Shown here: piece by piece, positions 9,899 to 17,900 of the stretch | Layout of the letters: each line of letters starts with the position of its first letter | Position numbering within the stretch: position 1 is the first letter of the stretch | Assembly: GCF_002160495.1 (NCBI RefSeq) | Contig: NZ_NFKR01000002.1 | Coordinates: forward strand, 62,001 to 126,000 | Direction: 5' to 3' | DNA: 64,000 nt | Source of the DNA: Erysipelatoclostridium sp. An173 | GTDB lineage: Bacteria > Bacillota_I > Bacilli_A > Erysipelotrichales > Coprobacillaceae | The notes under the pieces: generated by a model | What the model was told of the DNA's origin: nothing | Seen by the model: only the letters and a program-made list of their open reading frames with translations | The model's database searches: none | Made by a program: the position numbers and the translations under genes

Positions 9899-10858
9899 AT
9901 GAGTTTTCAAAATATGCGTAGTGATTTAGCCACAGAATCGTTAGAACAGTTAGAAATAGACAATCATTACCAGCGTGAGGAGTATGTAAATAATGGTGTT
10001 CGAATCGAAAAAATTAATATTTTAAAAGAACATCATAGTATTAATCAAGGAATTGGCACTTATATTGAAATAAGTTTTCCTGATTATAAACAACAAGGAG
10101 TAATTGTTGAAGAGTTAACTAAAAATTTAAAACCACTGATTGATAAAATTGATTATCCTAAAATTTTAATGGTTGGATTAGGAAATCAGTTTTTAACCAA
10201 CGATGCCATTGGACCGCGTACTTTAAGAGATTTAAGAATAACTCATTTTTTAGATGATGAAGAAAAATTAAGTAATCGTTTTTATGACATTTTAGGGATC
10301 GTACCAGGAGTTATGGTACAAACCGGTATGGAAAGTGCTGCAATCGTAAAAGCGTTAGTAGAAAAAGAAAATATCGATTTAGTAATCGTTGTAGATGCTT
10401 TATGTGCCCGTAATTATCATAAATTAGCTCATGTAATCCAAATTAATGATGTTGGGATCAATCCTGGTAGTGGAATTGGCAATTATCGTCAGGCTATTAA
10501 TGAAAAGACAATTGGTGCTAAAGTAATTGCTATTGGGGTACCAACAGTAATATATGCAAGCAGTCTTGTTAGTGATGTTTTAAATTATACACTGGATTAT
10601 TTTGGTGATAGTTTAAATCCAGTTAATAAGTTGAAAGTAGGCAAAAGGGATAAATACCAGGGAGATTTATCACCTAAACAAAAGGAGATGATGCTAGGGC
10701 AGATTGGTAAGTTAAATGATAGTGAATTGGAATTGTTGTTTAGTGAGGTATTAGATCCAATTGATTGTAATTTTGTCTTAAGTGATAAACAGATTGATGA
10801 ACAATGTGAGATCATGGCAAAAATAATTAGTAAAAGTATTAATAGTTTAAGGTACTAA
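9899..10858 (+). CDS. gpr: GPR spore endopeptidase
   Basis: Germination protease that degrades small acid-soluble spore proteins. It is made as a zymogen in the forespore and is active after germination. Family segments seen: RSDLATES at the N-terminus (the usual autoprocessing region), MVGLGNQFLTNDAIGPR near residue 100, PGVMVQTGMES, VVDALCAR and GIGNYRQAINEKTIGAKVIAIGVPTV. At 319 residues it is slightly short of Bacillus GPR. Start ATG 9899 is preferred over the adjacent ATG 9896 by distance from AGGTG. Followed by spoIIP, as in Bacillus. Confidence 0.94.
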   Translation: MSFQNMRSDLATESLEQLEIDNHYQREEYVNNGVRIEKINILKEHHSINQGIGTYIEISFPDYKQQGVIVEELTKNLKPLIDKIDYPKILMVGLGNQFLTNDAIGPRTLRDLRITHFLDDEEKLSNRFYDILGIVPGVMVQTGMESAAIVKALVEKENIDLVIVVDALCARNYHKLAHVIQINDVGINPGSGIGNYRQAINEKTIGAKVIAIGVPTVIYASSLVSDVLNYTLDYFGDSLNPVNKLKVGKRDKYQGDLSPKQKEMMLGQIGKLNDSELELLFSEVLDPIDCNFVLSDKQIDEQCEIMAKIISKSINSLRY

Positions 10859-10873
10859 ATAGTTATATTCGTG

Positions 10874-10891
10874 CATACAATTAATTGTATG
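10874..10891. promoter_or_regulatory. 18-bp perfect palindrome before spoIIP
   Basis: CATACAATT followed by its exact reverse complement lies between the gpr stop and the spoIIP ribosome site. The left half CATACAAT matches a sigma-E-type -10 box, but no convincing -35 stands 13-15 bp upstream. It could be a promoter element, an operator or an RNA hairpin. Confidence 0.45.
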
Positions 10892-10904
10892 GCGGGTGAT
10901 GGAA

Positions 10905-11645
10905 ATGAGGCTAAAAAACAGTATCTTGATTGTTGGTAAACTGACATTGATAGCAGGATTAATTGTATATTTACCGACAAAAGTAACTAATTATAATGCT
11001 CAAGTAATTAATGCGATTGATTCTACTGATAGTCAAACAGTAGCTCTTAATACTGATAATAGTGATTTTGTGGCAACTAAGGATAAAAAAATTCATATTT
11101 ATAATACTCATCAAAGCGAAGAATATGATGGTTATGATGTGGTTTTGGGAGCTGGCTATTTAAAAGAGTGTTTAAATACAATGGGGTATCAATGCGATGT
11201 TGAAGCTAATGATTTTGAAAATTATAAGGCGGTTCATAATATTGCTTACAACAAGTCGTATACGGTATCTAAAATGTATTTAGAGGAGAGTTTGAAGCTA
11301 ACGGGTGGTTATGATCTTGTAATTGATTTTCATCGTGATTCGATTTCTAAAGAGCTATCAACGATAACTCATGAAAATAAGAATTATGCCAAAATAATGT
11401 TTGTAGTAGGGAAAAGCAGTGGGAAGTTTGATGCTGTAAATCAATTGTCTCAAAGTTTATCAGATATTGCTAATGGCATGGTTCCTAAAATAAGTCGTGG
11501 TGTTTATGTTAAAAGTTCTCATTATAATCAAGGAACAACTGATAATATGGTATTAATTGAAGTAGGGGCTCAAAGTAATACAAAAGAAGAAGTACAAGCA
11601 ACAGTTGATGTAATTGCAAGAACAATAGGAGAGTATTTAGGATGA
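10905..11645 (+). CDS. spoIIP: Stage II sporulation protein P
   Basis: Amidase/endopeptidase of the SpoIID-SpoIIM-SpoIIP machine that thins septal peptidoglycan and drives engulfment. It has an N-terminal membrane anchor at residues 7-25 and an extracytoplasmic amidase domain: IHIYNTHQSEEY near residue 65, LVIDFHRDS near residue 140, and MVLIEVGAQSNT near residue 210, carrying the expected His and Glu zinc/catalytic residues. At 246 residues it is much shorter than the Bacillus protein, mainly because the linker after the anchor is short. ATG 10905 is chosen because it sits 6 nt after GGGTG. It overlaps the next gene by 4 nt. Confidence 0.92.
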   Translation: MRLKNSILIVGKLTLIAGLIVYLPTKVTNYNAQVINAIDSTDSQTVALNTDNSDFVATKDKKIHIYNTHQSEEYDGYDVVLGAGYLKECLNTMGYQCDVEANDFENYKAVHNIAYNKSYTVSKMYLEESLKLTGGYDLVIDFHRDSISKELSTITHENKNYAKIMFVVGKSSGKFDAVNQLSQSLSDIANGMVPKISRGVYVKSSHYNQGTTDNMVLIEVGAQSNTKEEVQATVDVIARTIGEYLG

Positions 11646-11926
11646 AAAATTTTTTGATTGATTTATGTTTGGTGGGAATGTTGATTTTTATGATTAATGG
11701 TTTGTTTAATGATTATGGAATTCAAAAAGAAGTTTTTAACCAGAATCTTGAACAGTTTGAAGAGACGATTGAAAATAATCAAATAATCTCTAGTGATTAT
11801 GGAGCTGTTAGTGATAATGAGGAAAATACATTATCGCTAGTAGTTAAAGAAATTAGTGATGGCTGTATTAAGGTAATTGAGACTTTTGTTTTAATTATTT
11901 CTAATATTATCAGTAGTTTGTTTTAA
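11642..11926 (+). CDS. Small membrane protein coupled to spoIIP
   Basis: A 94-residue protein of unknown function with two hydrophobic segments, at residues 4-21 (FLIDLCLVGMLIFMING) and about 75-94, around an acidic middle. Its ATG overlaps the spoIIP stop by 4 nt, so it is translationally coupled. In Bacillus the gene after spoIIP is yqxA (DUF3679), also a small protein with an N-terminal membrane segment. Equivalence is inferred from position, not from clear sequence likeness. A sporulation role is likely from context. Confidence 0.65.
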   Translation: MKNFLIDLCLVGMLIFMINGLFNDYGIQKEVFNQNLEQFEETIENNQIISSDYGAVSDNEENTLSLVVKEISDGCIKVIETFVLIISNIISSLF

Positions 11927-11929
11927 AAT

Positions 11930-11951
11930 AAGTGCCTATGGGCACTTTTAT
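11930..11951 (+). terminator. Terminator of the gpr-spoIIP group
   Basis: AAGTGCC (11930-11936), loop TATG, GGCACTT (11941-11947), then TTTA. Confidence 0.7.
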
Positions 11952-12013
11952 GTTTAAATAAAAATTAAAACAAGGTATAATTGAGGCAAATAGAAGAAAG
12001 TGATGGTGTTTAA

Positions 12014-12967
12014 ATGGAAAAAACAAAAATAGTATTCATGGGAACGGCAAGCTTTTCTAAAGAAGTTTTAGTTAACTTATTAGAAAATGATTATAATATT
12101 ATCGGTGTTGTAACTCAGCCTGATCGTTATGTTGGTAGAAAGAAAGTATTAACGATGCCTGAAGTTAAAGAAGTAGCTTTAGAGTATAATATTCCTGTTT
12201 TTCAACCAGCAAATATTAAAAATGATTATCAGTCAATTATTGATTTACAGCCTGATTTGATCATTACGGCAGCATATGGTCAATTAGTACCAGCAGCTCT
12301 TTTAGAGGCGCCAAAACTAGGTTGTATCAATGTTCATGCCTCTTTGTTACCTAAATATCGAGGTGGGGCACCAGTTCATTATGCAATCATTAATGGTGAA
12401 ACAACAACTGGTGTTACTATTATGTATATGGTTAAAAAGATGGATGCCGGTAATATTATTAGTCAGCAGGAAATTGCTATTGGTGATAAAGAAACAACTG
12501 GCCAGTTATATGATCGCTTAAGTGTTGCGGGAGCAAAATTACTTTTAGAAACATTACCAGATATTATTGCAGGTACTAATCAATCAATTGTTCAGGATGA
12601 AAGTCTAGTAACTTATGCTCCAACGATTTCAAGGGAAGAAGAGAAACTGGATTTTAACTTAAGTGCAAAACAGGTTTATAATAAAGTTCGAGGATTAAAT
12701 CCATGGCCAGGAGCTTTTACAACTTATCAAGGTAAAAACGTTAAAATCTGGGCCGGTGATATTCATGATTGTCCAAACGCTAAAAAACATCATGAACATC
12801 AAGAAAATGGAACGATCGTAAAAATCTTTAAAGATGCCATTGGTGTTAAAACTGGTGATGGAATATACTTAATTACTGAATTACAAATTGCTGGTAAAAA
12901 ACGAATGCTAGTTAAAGATTATTTAAATGGAAATAATATATTTGCCGTTGATAGCAAATTTGAATAG
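12014..12967 (+). CDS. fmt: Methionyl-tRNA formyltransferase
   Basis: Formylates initiator Met-tRNA using 10-formyl-THF. The N-terminal formyltransferase domain has INVHASLLPKYRGGAPVHYAIINGE near residue 107 (Asn and His catalytic, SLLPKYRG signature) and a later D-G-D loop equivalent (MDAGNI). The C-terminal OB domain begins near residue 205 (FNLSAKQVYNKVRGLNPWPGA). At 317 residues it is normal. It is monocistronic here, without the usual def or priA neighbour, and ends in a strong terminator. Confidence 0.95.
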   Translation: MEKTKIVFMGTASFSKEVLVNLLENDYNIIGVVTQPDRYVGRKKVLTMPEVKEVALEYNIPVFQPANIKNDYQSIIDLQPDLIITAAYGQLVPAALLEAPKLGCINVHASLLPKYRGGAPVHYAIINGETTTGVTIMYMVKKMDAGNIISQQEIAIGDKETTGQLYDRLSVAGAKLLLETLPDIIAGTNQSIVQDESLVTYAPTISREEEKLDFNLSAKQVYNKVRGLNPWPGAFTTYQGKNVKIWAGDIHDCPNAKKHHEHQENGTIVKIFKDAIGVKTGDGIYLITELQIAGKKRMLVKDYLNGNNIFAVDSKFE

Positions 12968-12992
12968 AAGCGCTATTGCTTCTATTTTTTAC
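12963..12992 (+). terminator. Terminator of fmt
   Basis: AATAGAAGC / GCTTCTATT stem (12963-12971, 12978-12986) followed by TTTTT; it begins in the fmt stop codon. Confidence 0.8.
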
Positions 12993-13084
12993 TAAATAAG
13001 AAAATATAAATCATTTTATGAAAAAATAATGTCAAATCAAAAAAATTAGGTATAATATTGCCATATCATAATGGAGGGTACAAA

Positions 13085-13924
13085 ATGGGTAAATATTTAT
13101 TTTTTGATATTGATGGAACTTTGATGGGACCTAGTAAACAGGTTACGCCAAAGACTGCTAATGGAATTAAGCAGGCACGTGAAAATGGACATAAGTGCTT
13201 TTTATGTACGGGACGAGCACCGGTGTCAATTATGAAATCAATTAGAAAAATTGGTTTTGATGGGATTATTTCTTCTGCTGGTGGTTTTGTAAACATTGGT
13301 GGGAAATACATATTTGAAAATTTTATTAATCAATATGTTTTATCTGAAGTAATGCTGTTATTTACTAATAAGAAAATTTTATTTAGTTTAGAGACAAAAG
13401 ATGCTTTGTATCAAACTCCTGGTGTTAAGGATTTTTTTGATAAAAAGAATAGTAAAATTATGGAAAACAACTTAGAATTGGCTCGTTTTTTAGAGGAAAG
13501 AAAAAACGAGGAAGTTCGTTTACCAATTAGTGAATTTGATATTTTAAAACATAAAGTTACTAAGGTTTGCTTTATTTCTGAAGATAAAATTGCATTTTAT
13601 GATTGTGTAAAATATTTAAGTGAATTTTTTAATATTGTTATCTTTTCTAAAGAAAGTGATGATTTTATTAATGGTGAAATTATTTTAAAGAATTGTACTA
13701 AAGGTGATGCTATTAAAAAGGCAGTTGATTATTTGGGTGGTAAGATTGAAGACACAATTGCTTTTGGTGATAGTATGAATGATTATGAAATGATAAAAGA
13801 TGCGGGATATGGTGTTGTTTCTTATTTGGCTCCGGAAAAATTAAAAGCTATTGCTGATGATACTTTTGATGATCCTGATAATGATGGTATTTATAAGAGC
13901 ATGAAAAAATTAGAGTTGATTTAA
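13085..13924 (+). CDS. Cof-type HAD-IIB phosphatase
   Basis: Second HAD phosphatase of the Cof type in this window, 279 residues, substrate unknown. Motif I is FFDIDGTLM at residues 5-13, CTGRAP lies near residue 43, and the metal motif GDSMNDYEM near residue 227. The ending DNDGIYKSMKKLELI parallels that of the gene at 5-856, so they are paralogues. The start is ATG 13085, 6 nt after GGAGGG; an open frame from 13058 lacks a ribosome site and overlaps the promoter. A TATAAT box stands at 13049-13054. Followed closely by the XRE regulator. Confidence 0.88.
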   Translation: MGKYLFFDIDGTLMGPSKQVTPKTANGIKQARENGHKCFLCTGRAPVSIMKSIRKIGFDGIISSAGGFVNIGGKYIFENFINQYVLSEVMLLFTNKKILFSLETKDALYQTPGVKDFFDKKNSKIMENNLELARFLEERKNEEVRLPISEFDILKHKVTKVCFISEDKIAFYDCVKYLSEFFNIVIFSKESDDFINGEIILKNCTKGDAIKKAVDYLGGKIEDTIAFGDSMNDYEMIKDAGYGVVSYLAPEKLKAIADDTFDDPDNDGIYKSMKKLELI

Positions 13925-13947
13925 TATATAATTTGTGGGGAATTATA

Positions 13948-14286
13948 TTGCATATAGGACAGGTTTTAAAGTGGATCAGAAGGACCAGACAGGTTTCTCA
14001 AGATGAAATGGCTAAAGCGATCAAAGTTAGTAGAAGTAGTATTTATCGCTTTGAAAATGATGGTGATTTTAGTATTCAAAATTATTTAAATTATTGTAAA
14101 TATTTGCAGATTGAAGCTTATCTACCGTTATTGATTTGTTGTAATGGAAGCTGTAAAAAGATGTTTAACAGGTTACAAAAAACAAATTTAGATTTTGAAG
14201 CTTTTGAAATGCTAGTGGCTAGAATTATGATTGAAGGAACTGTCAAAGAAACAGAAATGATGATAAAAATGTTTGATATAAATTAA
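13948..14286 (+). CDS. XRE-family transcriptional regulator
   Basis: A 112-residue putative DNA-binding protein. A Cro/C1-type helix-turn-helix covers residues ~4-58 (VLKWIRRTRQVSQDEMAKAI, then VSRSSIYRFENDGD). The C-terminal half is helical with two cysteines and may be for dimerisation. The start is TTG 13948, 7 nt after GGGGA, which places the HTH at the N-terminus as in the family. It ends in a 27-bp hairpin shared with the convergent exopolysaccharide operon. A link to that operon is possible but only from proximity. Confidence 0.75.
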   Translation: MHIGQVLKWIRRTRQVSQDEMAKAIKVSRSSIYRFENDGDFSIQNYLNYCKYLQIEAYLPLLICCNGSCKKMFNRLQKTNLDFEAFEMLVARIMIEGTVKETEMMIKMFDIN

Positions 14287-14355
14287 AAAAACAGGTTTTG
14301 AAATGAAGTCGTTATTTTAGTGTTCAAATAACAACTTCATTTGTACCTGTTTTTT
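14286..14355. terminator. Long bidirectional terminator
   Basis: Three nearly continuous stem blocks: 14286-14296 with 14345-14355, 14301-14309 with 14334-14342, and 14311-14317 with 14326-14332, about 27 bp in all. A-rich and T-rich ends face both ways. It separates the XRE gene from the convergent exopolysaccharide operon. Confidence 0.8.
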
Positions 14356-15313
14356 AGTTTATATAGCCTAATTCGTGCATTTTATTAATCAATTGATTAG
14401 CTAATAATTGATGATAATAATTATTACCGTTGATATCATCAATTAATAAACTTGAAGGAACACTATTGTTTGCAAGTGCCATTTGATCTTCACTAGTAGC
14501 AGTGATCTTAGCATCATTCAATCCATTAGTAAGTAAATAATTTTTAAAATCTAAGTAGTGTTCACCATATGTATTAGCTAGTAAATTATTTGTAGCATCA
14601 TGATTATCCATCGTTAGTGATACGACGATGTATTTATCGGTATTGAAACTATCGATTATTTGTTTTTGATAATTTACTAAGCTGCCTTGAATGCTTTCTT
14701 CATAGGAACCAGTAAAAAGAATTAAAATATTGTCATTAAGAATTTCTGGTTTTGTAATTTCTATTTTAGTTAATGTAGTAATCATTGATGAATCACCAGC
14801 TTCTAAACGCTTAAATAATAATTGATTAGAGTTACTGTCATAACTAATAGTTCCAGCGATATTGTTGATAATACATGATTCAATACCGGTTTGACTATTG
14901 ATAAGAGCATCGATAACTTCACCATTTTCATTTAATAATGTAATACTAACGGCATTAGTATCGCTTGGAATAGTGAAGTTGTTTACATATACGTCTTGAT
15001 TACCAAGTTTTATAGCTAAGGCTTGAGAATTAATATGATTATCACCGATTATTTCGATATCATTTTTAAGACTTTCTTTTAAATAATCTGGGTAACTAGT
15101 AACATCATTAGTGCCAAGAGTTAGACTGTCACCGACACAATAAATCGTCGCTAAATCATTATTTGATGATACTTGTGTGGTTTGATTATTTGTATCGTTA
15201 TATTTTTTTGCTAGCTGACTAGTCTGGTAACGATCATAAAATATCATCGCTAAAATTAAAATAATGCATATTGGAACAATAATTATAAAAAACTTATTAT
15301 TATGCTTTTTCAT
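14354..15313 (-). CDS. Membrane-anchored SGNH-hydrolase-like protein
   Basis: A 319-residue extracytoplasmic protein with one N-terminal membrane anchor (residues 8-26). A block I motif CVGDSLTLG near residue 60 places it in the SGNH/GDSL hydrolase group, which includes polymer O-acetyl-esterases and transferases. A beta-rich insert fills residues ~90-190. The C-terminal block that normally reads D-x-x-H appears as DDIN near residue 293 (SSLLIDDINGNN), so the catalytic His may be replaced by Asn. It is last in the cpsC-cpsB-cpsD transcript, 2 nt after cpsD. It may modify or bind the exopolysaccharide. Confidence 0.7.
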   Translation of the reverse strand: MKKHNNKFFIIIVPICIILILAMIFYDRYQTSQLAKKYNDTNNQTTQVSSNNDLATIYCVGDSLTLGTNDVTSYPDYLKESLKNDIEIIGDNHINSQALAIKLGNQDVYVNNFTIPSDTNAVSITLLNENGEVIDALINSQTGIESCIINNIAGTISYDSNSNQLLFKRLEAGDSSMITTLTKIEITKPEILNDNILILFTGSYEESIQGSLVNYQKQIIDSFNTDKYIVVSLTMDNHDATNNLLANTYGEHYLDFKNYLLTNGLNDAKITATSEDQMALANNSVPSSLLIDDINGNNYYHQLLANQLINKMHELGYIN

Positions 15314-15315
15314 CT

Positions 15316-16041
15316 TTAGTAATAGTGATAATAACCGTTTTTACTGTTATCTTGTTCAACTTGGGTTAATACTGTTCCAATAATATTGACATTGTTTTTC
15401 TTTAATATTTCAATTGATGCTTTAGCATCTTTACGATTTGTAATACTTGATGAGCAAACAAAGATAGTTCCATCAACAACATTACCAATTGGAATGGCAT
15501 CACTAACTGACATGATTGGTGGACAATCAATAATAATAAAGTCATACAATTCTTTTAAATCATTAATAAAATCTTTAAAAACAGTACTACCGATTAATTC
15601 GGTAGGGTTAGGAACCTTAACACCAGAAGTTAAAACTGATAATTTTCCTACAAAAGAATCATCTTCATAAAATTGAAAATATTTAGAACTGATTTTTTTA
15701 CTTTCATCATATTCCATTAAAGCATTAGTTAAACCACGTGAATTTGATAATTTAAGATAACGATGGATCGTTGATTTTCTTAAATCACAGTCAATCAATA
15801 AAACGTTATCATATTTAGTTGCATAAATCATAGCTAAATTAATTGAAGTAGTACTTTTTGATTCACCTGGAATTGATGAGGTCACATTTATCGCTTTTAC
15901 ATTTTGTCCGACCGTTGAATATTCAATTCCGGTTCTAATATGACGATATACTTCTTTAAAATCAATTTTACTATGCTTGTTTTCTGGTTGTGTGATTAAA
16001 AAAGTTTGTTTTTCTACACTGTTTCTTTTATTTTTTAACAT
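15316..16041 (-). CDS. cpsD: CpsD/CapB tyrosine autokinase (BY-kinase)
   Basis: Bacterial tyrosine kinase that works with the CpsC adaptor to control exopolysaccharide chain length and export. Walker A is IPGESKSTTS near residue 55, Walker A' is LLIDCDLRKS near residue 78, and Walker B is FIIIDCPP near residue 160. The C-terminus has a tyrosine cluster (GYYHYY), the usual autophosphorylation site. The 241-residue length matches the split Gram-positive form. The ribosome site AAAGGAG precedes ATG 16041, one nt from the cpsB stop. Confidence 0.92.
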   Translation of the reverse strand: MLKNKRNSVEKQTFLITQPENKHSKIDFKEVYRHIRTGIEYSTVGQNVKAINVTSSIPGESKSTTSINLAMIYATKYDNVLLIDCDLRKSTIHRYLKLSNSRGLTNALMEYDESKKISSKYFQFYEDDSFVGKLSVLTSGVKVPNPTELIGSTVFKDFINDLKELYDFIIIDCPPIMSVSDAIPIGNVVDGTIFVCSSSITNRKDAKASIEILKKNNVNIIGTVLTQVEQDNSKNGYYHYY

Positions 16042-16812
16042 TTACTTTCTCCTTTTAAACCATGGTATTTTCGATACTTTACGAATTTTTATTAATTCTA
16101 TAGGTTGACCGTTGATAATCGCTAAGGGATTATCATACATTAACTTAATAATATCTTCACTATTAAATTTTTTAGTTAAAACATCATATGTCTCTTTTAA
16201 ATTAGGGCTTCGTAATCCGCTGCTACGATGTACATCATTAGCAATAACATGAACCATTCCTAATTCTAATAATCTAATAGCAAAATCATGGCTAGTACCT
16301 TGATTTAAGATGCTTGAACTATTGATTTGAATAATATAGCCACGATCAATCCATTCTTTAATGATATTTTCGTTTAAGTGATGATGAAAATATCTTTCAA
16401 CATGAGCTATTACCAGCTTGTTTTTCAAACTATATTCATAAAGACGTTCATCATAGTCTTCAGGTAATTTTTGAGTTACATTAAATTCTACAAGTAAATA
16501 AGGACCATTATTAATAGTCAAATAATGGTTGTTTTCTAGTAGTGTTAAATAATCGCTATTTAACATTACTTCACAACCTTCATATATTTCGATATCTAAA
16601 CTTTTAGCTAATGTCTTTAATTTACCAATTTGCAGAATAATTTTATTAAATTCTTGGATGGTCGTTGTTCCTGGGGTGATGTGTGGTGTTGCAACAATCT
16701 TAGTAATATTTTGAGCTTTAGCAGCTTTTAAGGCCGCTAAGGCTTCATCAAGATCTTGAATGCCATCATCAACATGCCAGGTATAGTGACTATGGATATC
16801 AATAAATTCCAT
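16042..16812 (-). CDS. cpsB: CpsB/YwqE-type PHP tyrosine phosphatase
   Basis: Metal-dependent phosphatase of the PHP family that dephosphorylates the CpsD tyrosine cluster. The metal motif is DIHSHYTWHVDDG at residues 4-16, with other expected ligands in ATPHITPG near residue 42, HVERY near residue 137, and NDVHRSSG near residue 198. The 256-residue length is normal. No good ribosome site precedes it; it starts 2 nt from the cpsC stop, so translational coupling is likely. Confidence 0.92.
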   Translation of the reverse strand: MEFIDIHSHYTWHVDDGIQDLDEALAALKAAKAQNITKIVATPHITPGTTTIQEFNKIILQIGKLKTLAKSLDIEIYEGCEVMLNSDYLTLLENNHYLTINNGPYLLVEFNVTQKLPEDYDERLYEYSLKNKLVIAHVERYFHHHLNENIIKEWIDRGYIIQINSSSILNQGTSHDFAIRLLELGMVHVIANDVHRSSGLRSPNLKETYDVLTKKFNSEDIIKLMYDNPLAIINGQPIELIKIRKVSKIPWFKRRK

Positions 16813-16814
16813 TG

Positions 16815-17498
16815 TTACTGTTCAAAATAAGGAATTGTTCCTAATAATGGTACTCCAAGAATTTGTTCAGCTTGTTCGCCGCTTTTGATTTTTGTATCTA
16901 ATAAATATGTCAACAAAATGTATGCTAAAGAAATCACGATCCCAATGATGCCACCAATTAAAATATTTTTAGTCATGCTTGGTGAAACTGGGTTAGCGTT
17001 TATTTCTGGCTGATCGACAATTGTCAAGTTAGTAACATTAAGTTTTTCTTGAACTAATGTTGTAAATACTGTGATTGTTTCTTCGACGATATTTTTAGAT
17101 AGTTCTGGATTAGTTGTTGTTGCACTAATTTCAATAATTTGTGTTTCAGCAGTATTGGTAACAGTTAAAGCTTTATTAACTTCATCACCAGTAATATTTA
17201 GATTACTAGCAACTTGATTTTGGATTGCATTTCCTTGTAATAATTCAATATAGTTATTTACCATCATGTTATTAGCGTTTAATTGTGATGAGTCGATTGA
17301 ACCATCAACTACTTCTGCTTTTAATAAAATACTTCCTTGAGAAGCATATTTTTTATCAATAAAAAAGGTAGTTAAAGATACAGCAATGACTATCCCGACT
17401 AACGCTAGAATTATGATTAATTTGATATTTTTTTTGAATAATTTAAATAATTCTGATAAGTCAATTTCAACTTCATCATTTAATTCTGTTTTTTCCAT
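16815..17498 (-). CDS. cpsC: CpsC/Wzz chain-length determinant and kinase adaptor
   Basis: Polysaccharide co-polymerase and transmembrane activator of CpsD. Two membrane segments flank an extracellular domain, at residues ~28-50 (IIILALVGIVIAVSLTTFF) and ~175-198 (NILIGGIIGIVISLAYILL). The motif NANPVSPSMTKN before the second segment is the family proline motif. The start is ATG 17498, directly after GGGAGGAAAT; the longer frame from 17513 includes the ribosome site. It is first in the cpsC-cpsB-cpsD operon. Confidence 0.9.
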   Translation of the reverse strand: MEKTELNDEVEIDLSELFKLFKKNIKLIIILALVGIVIAVSLTTFFIDKKYASQGSILLKAEVVDGSIDSSQLNANNMMVNNYIELLQGNAIQNQVASNLNITGDEVNKALTVTNTAETQIIEISATTTNPELSKNIVEETITVFTTLVQEKLNVTNLTIVDQPEINANPVSPSMTKNILIGGIIGIVISLAYILLTYLLDTKIKSGEQAEQILGVPLLGTIPYFEQ

Positions 17499-17513
17499 AT
17501 TTCCTCCCAACAA

Positions 17514-17900
17514 TATACTTTTATTTTATATATTATTAACATAAATAAAATAACTATTCGCATAGTATTATCCTTTATAAGTTAAAAAAAAGCAATAATT
17601 TATTAGGAAAAATCTTAAAAAAATCATATTTAAATAACAAAAAAATTAGAAAATAATTAAAATGGTTATATTAGGTACAATTATTTGTTATTATTGCTTT
17701 ATATCTAAATGTAATAAATGTTAAATTTTTTGTTATTTATTGTAAAAATAATTTATAAAGTGTATAAAGTATTTGAAATTACTTGACTTTTTAATCATTA
17801 TTTAAAATAATATATTTTGTATATGATATTGACCAGAAATGTAAATTTATGAAATAAAATTGTGATTTATTTTTTTAGCATTTTAGGGGGAGGAAGAGAT
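17514..17900. promoter_or_regulatory. Divergent exopolysaccharide control region
   Basis: About 390 bp without a gene and over 80% A+T between cpsC and the dehydratase gene. It must hold promoters for both directions. An 11-bp perfect inverted repeat, AAAGCAATAAT at 17589-17599 and ATTATTGCTTT at 17690-17700, spans 112 bp. A TTGACT at about 17783 may be a -35 for the rightward gene. No small ORF with a ribosome site was seen. Confidence 0.4.

Noticed and set aside
12330-12521. 63-codon frame inside fmt
   Set aside because: Alternate frame of a conserved enzyme; no independent support.
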